From contig KZ111148.1 in assembly GCA_002077045.2 (NCBI GenBank), positions 1,107,214 to 1,171,213 of the forward strand: DNA of 64,000 nt. The letters are read 5' to 3'. Below the pieces are notes generated by a model. That model did not search any database. It saw only the letters and a list, made by a program, of their open reading frames with translations, and was not told the origin of the DNA. Both the position numbers and the translations under genes were made by a program. Source of the stretch: Rachicladosporium sp. CCFEE 5018. Its lineage: Eukaryota; Ascomycota; Dothideomycetes; Cladosporiales; Cladosporiaceae. Of the stretch, positions 22,917 through 32,261 are shown piece after piece (positions within the stretch are counted from its first letter, which is position 1; each line of letters starts with the position of its first letter).

Positions 22917-23197
22917 TAGCGGGGACAGCCGCTAGGTGCAAGGTCTAACTTTATGTGGTCCTCGCAACCTACCATTAAGTTTCCAAACAATCACCTCGGT
23001 GACAACCCACGAGACGATCTGATTCTCTCTGTGGCAGTCTTTTCGAGATGGTTCTCTAGCGGGACGACTCTCAGTAGCGTTCCGCAGTTCATAGCGTGCT
23101 CTTCGACGGCGCGATCGAGATTGCGACGTGCGTCTCGCAACGAAGCCTTGGGCTGCCGTACTATGCTGATGCACCAGGACCACTTCATTTGGCAGCG

Positions 23198-25009
23198 CTA
23201 TCTACCACGAGAAGGACGAGCAAAGTGGCGCTTGTACTTGTCCACCCGATCAAACTCCAGGTGGAACGCTCTCCCTGCCTCGCCAGGGTCATTCACAGCA
23301 TTCTGCAGCCGAATGCAATCTGCATTCCGTGCGATATGCTCCAGGGTTCGTCGCCGGAGATCCATGAGCAATATTCGATCTCTTCCACGCCCCCTGACAC
23401 ACTGCTCTACGAGATCTATGAGCGTCTCGGAGAATCTCGTCCTGGAGATGGGCGTAAACTGTGGCTCAGACGGGTCGTCAGGAAGCGTATCGCGCGCGTA
23501 ATCTGGCTGGGAGGGATCTGCTTCACGTGTCCTACGTGGGTCAGTCTATTGGGTCTCCGGCTCTACGCGAAGCGAATGTCCAACTTACATCATTCTCATG
23601 ATTATAGCACCAATACCCCACACATTCGACGCATCGGGATCGAGCTGGTCAAAGTATTGGAGGCCCCCATCGTCCCGGTTCCTGATGATGTGTTCAACTC
23701 TACTGGGTGTCAGTGATAGAGACAGGTAGGTAGTATACTGGGTGGTTCACTCACGGGATGTAGCCAATAGTGCCCAGTCCACTCGGCATGAAATATCCCT
23801 GCGGGTTCTCCGGATCTCCAAGATGTGTATACACAGCCATCCCAAAGTCGCCAATACGCGCCGTTGGATACGATGGCCAGTCATTCTCCTGCGGTTCTGA
23901 CAAGAAGACGTTGTCAGGCTTCAAGTCTCGGTGCACGATTGATCGCCAGCCGTCAATAGCACCATTATCGCCGTCGAGTGTGCCGTATGCCATGAAGAGG
24001 CACGCATTTGTCAGATCCAGGAAGAATTTCCAAAGCGCAGCTTCCGGGATATCAAGGGGCTGTACTGCGGACTTCAACAGCTTGTTCTTGTTGTTCTTCC
24101 AAGTCACGAACTCCTCTGGCATGATATCCCAAAGATCTCCATGTGGGCAATACTCTGCGCACCCTATCAGTAACGGCGTTATTAACAGTAAGTCAAGCCA
24201 AACATACCCATCAAGATTCGCATAAACATTCTATCATAATCCTTCTCCCAAGCACGAATCACGACGGTATTGGGAGATCCCGCCTTCTTCAAACCTATCA
24301 TCATATGAGGCTCATTCGGCATACACAAATCCTCATTGACGCGCCGTAGTGAAGGCGGACCGGACCACTTCGTCCAGTCATTCCAGTACTGAGGCTCGAA
24401 GTAAGCGTCTTTCATCACTATTCTGTCGCTGACAGTGCCGTCCTCGCCGACTTGGAAAAGGATGTAAGCATCGCCTTCCCCGCCCGATCCGAGTGCAACT
24501 TGCTGCCATCTGCCGGCATCGTAGGGATGGGTTCTGGTGTACTCGAGAAGTTCTCTTCTCCTTGCGAGCTTTGCCCGGGCCTCGTCGTCTAGGTTGTCAG
24601 TGCCGGCGGCGCCCTCAACTGGAGCAGGATCGGCAGGTGCAGCACCTTCGGCGGCATCCTCGCCCGGACCAGACACTGGCGGCGCAGGGCCTTCGCGAGC
24701 GTTATCAGACCCAGTTGCAGGTCGAGCCGGTTGCTTCCCTTTACCCTTTTTCACGGCGGATTTCCTACCACCTCTCTGAGGTCGCGGTACCGGATCTGGA
24801 TTGTCTCCTTCATCGTCTCCCTCATTGGTTTGCTTCGCTGGCTTCTTGGCTGGGGCTTTCCTGATCTTCACTTTCTTTGCTTTGAGTTGCTCGTCCTCCT
24901 CACCCAACGGCTCCTCTTCCTCATCCTCCTCCTGCCCCCTCTTCCCTTTGCCTCGTACCGATTTGCGTGTGCCAACTGCCGTGGCCGCCGCGGCTTTCTT
25001 CGGGGCCAT
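23198..25009 (-). CDS. Protein kinase-like protein, array member 1
   Basis: Four exons (24208-25009, 23755-24163, 23589-23699, 23198-23531) give 551 residues. Residues 1-150 are Lys/Glu-rich and disordered (KSVRGKGKRGQEEDEEEE), nuclear-protein-like. The kinase domain has a loose glycine loop (LGSGGEGDAY), a Lys in IVMKDAY, the catalytic loop SIVHRDLKPDNVF (HRD about 345-347) and DFG in IGDFGMAVYT. The activation segment holds an insertion shared with the two neighbours (GDPENPQGYF). The last exon is a helical C-lobe with LVEQCVRGRGRDR. With HRD and DFG intact, catalysis is plausible. No named kinase group is recognised; it belongs to a fungal lineage-expanded set. It is closest in layout to the two kinases upstream on the same strand. 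Confidence 0.85.
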
Positions 25010-25533
25010 GGTGAACGGTGACTACTATGAGGGGACAGGGGCAGGCCAATACCGTTGACGGTTTGCGACTAGCTCTGCAGCGACGATACCGATGACACCA
25101 CTGCAACTGAGAGCTCTGCAATACGCACTGAGATCTGGCCTAGCATAGTTCGTAGGCAGATTCTGTTGCCGCTGCTTTGTATCTTCCGGATCCGGATTCC
25201 CGATGTCTCTTTGTTGAATCACACCAGCCGGGCTCACATCGTCTTGTTCTGTCTGCGGATGATTCAGGCTACCACCCACGTGCGACACTTGGTGTGTTCG
25301 CGGGTGTAGCAGTTGAAGTATGCAGATCGAAGACACGGAATAATGAAATTGCATGAACGTTACAGCTGGACCGGCATATCATCAGCGTCCAGATCCTACT
25401 TGGCCGCGTTCTTCCGAGACTGACAGTACGCTGGAAAACATCACACCAGTGCCTCTCGACGTCTGACAAAGAGCTTAAGCTCATATACGAGATTCTGTGA
25501 TCCTCTCCTCCCCTTCCAAGTCCGTCGAGCTAG
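25010..25533. other. Intergenic between kinase genes 1 and 2
   Basis: 524 nt holding the presumed promoter of kinase 1 and 3' UTR of kinase 2. No gene seen. Confidence 0.4.
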
Positions 25534-27379
25534 TCAATCACTCTCTATCTCATCCTCATTATAGCTCTCTCGTGCTCCACCCTCAACAGCAGAGAAACTG
25601 CGCGATTCTGAGTCAGAAGAGATTCCGACTGGGCGCTGTTGATCCCCTTCATCAGAGGCTGTATCCTCCTCATCAATCTCATCCTCCTCACTGGCCGGTC
25701 GAGGTGGTAAGTCAGACTCATTTCTCCTTGGAGCGCTCATGTGATACCTGTACACCCACCTGTTAGGCCACTTGAGTACGTACCGGAATCTGAAATTGTC
25801 ATCTTCGTGTCGAGCACCATCAGCCAAGTCCGGGGAGTCCCCGGCTCCTACGCCTCTGGTATGCTGCCAGATAGTCCGCTGTAGCGTGTATAAGTCAACA
25901 CGGTCCTCCGCGTCCACGCGGGTACACCAGTACAACAGTTGCTTGAGCGTTTCACTGTAGAGCCGTTGCCCAGGTCGCGCCACACGGCCCGTGAACTCGG
26001 GGTCAAAGTTGTCCCCACCAGGATGCGGTGTCAGATCAGCTACGGCTATCATGGTCGCGCCGATTTGCCAAACATTCGAGTGGTCGCCTATTGGTCCGTT
26101 GTTCGTAGGTGTCCCTGTCAACCGGTCGATGGTGCCTACGAGCTCCACCGGTCGAAAGCCGTATGTGCCGGCATGGTAGTTGTAGCTCGTAGGATTATGC
26201 GGATCGGCTGCATGAGTATAGACAGCGCCGCCCCAGTCTGCAATGCGACAGCTAGGGATGGTTCTCCATTGGTCACCAGGCGGCTCTCCGATTAAGACGT
26301 TGCCAGGCTTGATGTCACGATGCACGATGGATTTCCAGTCTGCTGGCCCGGGTTTAGCTTCGTCCACGGAGCCTTCAGACATAACCAAGCAGGCTTCAGT
26401 GAGATCTTTAAGCCATCTCCAGATGAGAGGTTCTGGAAAGTGGACTTCTTGCTGTGCTAGTGTCGCTTGTTCAAGCGTACCTTCTAGGTATTCCATGTAT
26501 ATGCGGTAAGTGTGCTTGGTCATGTTCACATCGCAAGCATGCCGGAGGCGAACGATCTTCTCAGAGCCGGAGGTGCTGCGATCTTGGATAGCTGTGAGCG
26601 TTCCGACTTCTATGGGGAGCCGATTCACAGCGTCGCTGGCATCACCGTCCCAGTGATACCAAGTATCCCATGATTCTTGTTTCACATAACAGTCCTTCAC
26701 AGCGGCGAGATCAGTAATATCGTGGTGAGCATCCAGCTGATATGCGGCAAACACGAAGCCGAAACTGCCTTCACCAAGCTTGTGTCCACAATGCCAAGTA
26801 CGATTTTTGAAGGACGCCTGTCGAAGTGCTTCTCTAGCTTGATCTCGAGTGTATTGACCCGCCAATTCATCCGCGGCGAAAATCATGTCGGGCCCTACAG
26901 TGGCGAAGGTCAGCTTTGAGATACGCCGACCCTGATGTCGTGCGTTACTCACAATCTGGTGGCAATTGCTCATCGTTGTCAGCACCACCGTCTGGTGGAC
27001 CAGGACCAGGATCTGGATCATTCGATCCATTGCCGTTAGGGTCTGCTGGCGCTCCGCCGTTGGGCTGATTGGCTCCATCGTCTCCGCCTGGTGGTATCGG
27101 TCCTGGTGCAGGACCCGGACCACCTGGTACCTGCGGTCCACCTGGTGGAAGACCCGGTTGCGGCGGTGGCGGCGGGGGTGGAGGTGGTGGCGGAGGAGGT
27201 GGAGGTGCCACTGGAATTGTAGGTGGTGGCACAGTCCCAGGAACATGCGTCCTCGCCAAGTTGGCCAGTATTGCAGCTGCATCTCTCGGTCGTGCTGGGT
27301 CACCAAGGCCGAATAAGTTGGGGGATCGCACCACCCCATTCGTCCTATCTCTCAAGCGTCTGGATGGGCCCCTTGCCAT
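25534..27379 (-). CDS. Divergent protein kinase with polyproline N-terminus, array member 2
   Basis: Two exons (26953-27379, 25534-26894; intron GTGAGT...TGTAG) give 595 residues. The N-terminus is Pro/Gly-rich with a run of about 15 prolines near 27165-27210, likely an SH3/WW/profilin ligand or a linker. The kinase domain has a canonical glycine loop (LGEGSFGFVFAAY), Lys in LAAVKDCY, catalytic loop SIVHRDIKPGNVLI, but DWG instead of DFG (IADWGGAVYT, codons at 26230-26238). The activation region DPHNPTSYNYHAGTYGF parallels kinase 3. The C-terminus is acidic. Magnesium-binding Asp is kept, so activity is possible though unproven. It shares the exact exon junction sequence (GAT T|...|GG CCC GAC ATG) with kinase 3. 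Confidence 0.88.
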
Positions 27380-27791
27380 GGCTGCTCGATATGCGCATGC
27401 AGAGTGGTATTGTTGGATGGTGAGAATCGGCGCGGTGCTGGTGCCACAGTTTGCGTTCGGATCTGCTGAATGTCGTATGTCTCTTTGTCTAACAATGGTA
27501 TCAGTGTGCGTCTGTGCATTGTAGCATTGATCGTTACTTTGTCTTCTATGTCTAGCGAGTCTGCCGCATGTGGACGCGCACGACTGACATAGAAGGACGT
27601 TCGCGATCTCTCAAACTAGGTGGTCGCCATGTGTCGGTGGCGCATGTCGAACAGATGTACAGGCGCCGGCTAGGTCATGGTATCTCCCCATTCTATGCCT
27701 GCATTCATGGGCTCGGCTACTACACTCCCATTTAAGGCTCCTGCATTGAGACTGCTCCTGCGAGATATCTTCAAAGCGAGTCGTCCCCAGA
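27380..27791. other. Intergenic between kinase genes 2 and 3
   Basis: 412 nt with the presumed kinase 2 promoter and kinase 3 3' UTR. Nothing else recognised. Confidence 0.4.
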
Positions 27792-29482
27792 TCACAGCCC
27801 ATACTGCCCCAACAACGCCTCGTCCACCCCCGCCGGCGGCGTCAACCCCTCCCGATACGTCTTATCCGCCGACCACCTTAACCTCACCCTCATATTCCCC
27901 GGCAACGTCGCCGCACGCCTAGCACCGCGACCCCGATCCCTCATTCCCGCCGGTCCCTCGCCCGTACGCTCTCGAATTTTCTGCCTCAGCTCCCGCAACT
28001 TGATCCGCTTCTCCGGATCTCTGCGCACACATCTATGCAGAAGCTTCGCGAGCGCTTGGGAGTAATTGTGATCGTCCAGTAGAGATTGGTCCACGCGCGG
28101 CTGGAAGTCGTCGCCGGGTTTTGCGAGGTCGTAGTTTGCGGCTGCGATGATGGCGGCTCCGATTTGCCAAACGTTGGTATGCGGGCCGAGCTTGCCTCTA
28201 CCTCTGGCTGTGAGACCGAGACGTTGAGTCTCAGAGGTCAGCTCGGGAGGTTGCCAGCCCGTGGTGCCGGGACCGAAGTTGTAGCTCATCGGGTTGTGAG
28301 GGTCGTTGGTGTCGGTGAATATCGAGCCGCCAAAATCGGTAAGACGGAGGGTGGGTACGTCGGGCCAGTCGCCGCCCAGAATCGGAGCATCGACTAGGAT
28401 ATTACCTGGTTTAATGTCGCGTTGGACAATTGGGCGCCAGTCCTGTGGCGGGGTTGTTTCGTCTAGGGAGCCCTCGGCCGTGACTATGCAGGCTTCCGTG
28501 AGGTCCTCGAGCCATTTCCAGAGGAGGAACTCGGGGAATTGCGACGATTCTAGGTCGTTCGGATCGAGTTCCATCTCGTGGACTCGTTGACCGATGGCGT
28601 CTGACAGAGAGCCCCAGCAGTATTCCATGTATAGACGGTAAGTGCTGTGGGTGAGGTTGAAGGGGCATGAACATCGCAAGAAGACCGTCTTCTCAGCGCC
28701 GGGGCCAGCTTCGTCCGCAAGAGCGGTCATGATAGCCGTCTCGATCGGGACCCGATTCTCAAGGTCCCTTACATCGCCGTCCTGTGCATGATATGTCAGC
28801 TTTGCTGCAAACATTACATGAACATCTTGTTAGCATTACCCAGTAAGTCCACTGCAGACAATGATGTCGCTTCATATATACATCCTTGACAGCGGCGAGG
28901 TCCCTTATCACCAAATTTCGATCCAGTTTGTACGCCACGAACACGGTCCCGAAACCGCCTGCACCGAGCTCATTGCCGTTATGCCAGCTGGACTCCATGA
29001 ATGCTGCTCTGCGTAGCGCTGCTCTCTTGACTTGCAAAGAATGTGCAGGATGGAGCTCGTCCGTGTCATGTTCCATGTCGGGCCCTTTGACATCTCCTAG
29101 TCAGTGATTGCGATAAGCTATGCAATGTCAATGTACCTTACAATCATCGTCGGACTCATTGCCGTCATTGGGACCAGGACGTCCCTCTGGACCCTCCGGA
29201 TCTATTTGATGCGGTTTATTTCCTCCAGAATTGCCATCCTCTGACGACGTGTCGATGACTATGGGTTCCGCCTGCGTGACGCCCGACGCAAGGGCCGTCG
29301 CACTGGGCTGTAATGAATGGTGCTGTTAGAGATTGAGTCAATGGTACTGTAGCCGAAGGGACACCAAGTCGAGATAGCTTCGAGGTCGAGTATAATCGCA
29401 AGTGGCGGCCGAGTGAAGTTGTCTGTGTCATCAGGTGTTCATGTCCTTTGTTAAACATGAGTTGACTGGAGACGGCGGCCAT
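27792..29482 (-). CDS. Divergent protein kinase or pseudokinase, array member 3
   Basis: The kinase core is firm: exon from an acceptor near 29085 to 28840, then 27792-28791 (intron 28792-28839). It reads LGAGGFGTVFVAY, Lys in LAAVKDVY, IVQRDIKPGNILV and DFG in LTDFGGSIFT. The catalytic-loop His is Gln (QRD, codons at 28416-28424); the Asp is kept. The activation segment DPHNPMSYNFGPGTTGWQPP matches kinase 2. Upstream, an acidic linker (NGGNKPHQ-type, ending ESDDD) joins the core through the same junction as kinase 2. The first exon (from an ATG at 29482) is least sure because its intron would be only 40 nt. The QRD change often goes with altered or lost activity in kinases, but the retained Asp, Lys and DFG leave catalysis open. 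Confidence 0.8.
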
Positions 29483-30098
29483 TGTGTTGGTCGATCTTTG
29501 TTCGTTGTCACGATTCCATGTATCCGCATCTGGACGTCAGTATGGATGCACAGCCAAATATGAGAAATATGCGAGATGATGGTGTAGACTGATCTTACAT
29601 GCAAAAGCGTCAGAATTCGCCTACGACTACGATACATACCTTTCCTCTGCCTCATTCATCCCGACATAGCATGCCTGGGCCTTCGTTGCGCGCGGGGCTG
29701 GGCGGCTTGCGGAACGCATCGGGTATGTGGTCGTAGAGGGACTGCAGCCTGATCTCGAGCCCGCGATATATTCGCCAATCAGGGCTCGAAGGCTCGAGTG
29801 GACGCACTCAGCGCCGTAAGTGCGCTTGTAGAGTCCCGAAGCGCCTACGCTGTCTCGATACGAACGTTGGATGGCGTCCCTAATCATTCGTCGGCGCAGT
29901 GACTTGAATAGCTTCCAGCTCGCGGAAGTTGGTACTGTGAAGGCGTTGCAATGAGCCTCCCAGGCCTCAGCGCTGTGCCACACACAAGAACTCTCTCGTA
30001 GGTTGGTGCAACAGCAGCGCACTACGCTATCGTGATCGCAGCGTCGAATATGCATGCAAAGCCATCTTATGTCTGGTACCCGGAGAAGTGTAATCTCC
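29483..30098. other. Intergenic, no gene recognised
   Basis: 616 nt between kinase 3 and the stop of swd1. It probably marks the change from the accessory left part to the housekeeping right part of the window. Upstream exons of kinase 3 could extend into it. Confidence 0.4.
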
Positions 30099-31517
30099 TC
30101 ATTCACCCCTCCTCCTCTTCGTCCCCGCCACGGCGCCTCCCTCCCCGTCCTCGCCCTCCAAGAACTCACTATCCTCCCTCGCCGTGCTCTTCCTCCTGAA
30201 TTGTCCAGTCCCAATCGCCACCATCTCGTCCTCGCTATCACTCTCATCCGCTCCAACGAGCACAGGCATTCTGAACACCTCAGCCTGAGCACTGCCCTTC
30301 ATCACACCCTCCCTCTCAAGCTGTCCAACGTCAACACTCAGCACATCCACCTCCTCATCCTCCTGATCTAACATTCGCTGTCGGATCTCCTCGTCAGGCT
30401 GGATGTCGAATTCGTCTTCCCGCTCGATGTACTCCTCGTTCTCTTCCACTTCCGCAAAGTCTGGAGCGAGTGCACTCCATCGCTGCGGCGTGTTAATGCC
30501 CCAGATGTGTATCTTCCCGCTCTCAACTCCGCATGCTGCGACGAAAGGCCGTGTAGGATGCCACTCAACTGCTCCCAACTCCTCTTTTGGTCCCTCGAGG
30601 ATCTTCACGAGCGATCCATGCCCGCGCTCCCAGATGTAGATGTCGTGGTTCATAAGCGTAGACGCCATGACATAGTCCGCGGTACTGCTGAAGGAGACGT
30701 GGTTCCAGGAGAGGCGGTTGACGACGTCTTGGAATTTGTGCTCGACTTCGAGATTGATGCTGTCGGGTTGAAGATTCGGGTCTGAGAAGTCAGGCAGCTT
30801 GATGGTGCGTATGATGGTGTCCGAGGCATTGACCAGCAAGTCCCGGCCTGAGGAGCTGAGGCGGATGAGCAGGATTGGCTTGGCGCAGAGACGGGTGCTG
30901 TAGACTACTTCGCGCGTGGCGGTGTGAATGACATTCAGCCAGCCTTTGGTGGTGCCGGTGATAATGTGGCTGCCTGAGGGTGTGAAGACGGCGACGGTGG
31001 TGAAGAGCTTGGCGTCTGGCTTGTCGCTGCCATCTTCGTGTGCAGCACGCTTCGGACTGTTAGGCAGAGGGTGTTGCTTGGCTTGCTTGGTGCTGAAGTC
31101 GACCAGCACTGGACGGTACTCATACAGAGCTGCGACACACTGCGAGATGCCTGAGGGGTGCAGCTGGGCGATGTAGACAGGCGCGCCTAGATTCACTGTA
31201 TGCAGTCTACTGCCATCCTGCAAATCCCACAGCACGATCTTCCAGTCAATGCTGCTGCTGAGTAAGTAGCGTCCGCTCTTGTCCCATGACAGCGACTGTA
31301 TGGCGCGACCAGCGGTGTGGCCCTTCAGCTTGCGCGCGACGCCATTGGTCTCGAGGTCGAAGATGGCGATGGTGCCTTTGGTGGTGCCCGAGGCTAGCAG
31401 ATCGCCGCGGTGGGAGAAGCGGATGCAGACTGCCTGGCCAGAGGAGCGGAGACGCGCTGTGAGGATCTCGGGGATGTCTTGCGCCAGGAGGGTGGGGTCC
31501 GAGAGGGGGAGGTTCAT
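30099..31517 (-). CDS. swd1: COMPASS complex WD40 subunit Swd1 (RBBP5)
   Basis: A single exon of 472 residues. WD40 repeats fill residues about 25-370 (CIRFSHRGDLLASGTTKGTI, LSWDKSGRYLLSSSIDWKIV, VEWHPTRPFVAACGVESGKI). An acidic tail with EENEEYIEREDEFD and EDEEVDVLSV follows. The order of repeats and the acidic hinge are those of Swd1/RBBP5, the scaffold of the Set1/COMPASS histone H3K4 methyltransferase in the nucleus. The gene is divergent from RPB1, whose transcription COMPASS marks; that is a coincidence of layout, not proof of co-regulation. Confidence 0.95.
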   Translation of the reverse strand: MNLPLSDPTLLAQDIPEILTARLRSSGQAVCIRFSHRGDLLASGTTKGTIAIFDLETNGVARKLKGHTAGRAIQSLSWDKSGRYLLSSSIDWKIVLWDLQDGSRLHTVNLGAPVYIAQLHPSGISQCVAALYEYRPVLVDFSTKQAKQHPLPNSPKRAAHEDGSDKPDAKLFTTVAVFTPSGSHIITGTTKGWLNVIHTATREVVYSTRLCAKPILLIRLSSSGRDLLVNASDTIIRTIKLPDFSDPNLQPDSINLEVEHKFQDVVNRLSWNHVSFSSTADYVMASTLMNHDIYIWERGHGSLVKILEGPKEELGAVEWHPTRPFVAACGVESGKIHIWGINTPQRWSALAPDFAEVEENEEYIEREDEFDIQPDEEIRQRMLDQEDEEVDVLSVDVGQLEREGVMKGSAQAEVFRMPVLVGADESDSEDEMVAIGTGQFRRKSTAREDSEFLEGEDGEGGAVAGTKRRRGE

Positions 31518-32261
31518 GGTGGTGTTGAGAGTGGTGGTGAAGGACGAGGCTCACTTAGCCAGCGATGTTACTTCAATCCTCTGCCATCCTCACCTCTCAC
31601 TTCCCCTCAGTACATCGCTCACGTGCACCTTGGACCTTCACTCACAACGCAACTCGACTTCACATGTCAAGATCTCGACTCTGTCAGTCTGCATTGGGTC
31701 TAGTGCGGCTCTGCTCCGTGAGTCAGCCGTGCCAAGCCATCTTACCCGCATTTCCCGCTGCAGAAGCCCAAAGACAGCGCGATCACGGCCTCACCCCCAT
31801 CCACCACGACACTTCCCACCCACGACGCAGAGTTATCGCCAGGATCGCCGCGATACTCATTCGCAGTCACAAACCCTTCCTTCTACTTACAGTAATATTG
31901 CGCGACTCGCAGCAAGTCGCTGGCTGGCCGCCGACTCTGCGCGCACGACGCCTTCACATCACACCCGCATTCATACTGCATCGCCACCTGCGCACCACGC
32001 GCGTCATATCATCACCGCCATCACCGGCAGCACAGTAGACTGGATAGACGGAATCGTGGAGTCGAGGAGAGCGAAGTAAGGGCGGAGGCGCGCCTCTCAG
32101 AGGTTGCGTGGTGCGATAGGGGGAGGTGGAGGCAGCAGTGACGGGCGCGCGTGCAGTCGAGAACTTCACTGGAATCACTTCGAAGCGCTCGAGAGATCCA
32201 CACAGAACGACTTCTGCACAGTATAGCATCCACACGCGAACCGTAGTACTTCGCCGCAACG
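31518..32261. promoter_or_regulatory. Divergent promoter region swd1 / RPB1
   Basis: 744 nt between the two divergent start codons, carrying both promoters and 5' UTRs. Long C/T-rich tracts (for example CCTCACCTCTCACTTCCCCTC near 31587) are present, as common in strong fungal promoters. No exact factor site is claimed. Confidence 0.5.

Noticed and set aside
25534..27316. Plus-strand frames full of Trp/Arg or Gly repeats opposite kinase 2
   Set aside because: They are antisense shadows of the proline-rich and kinase coding sequence.
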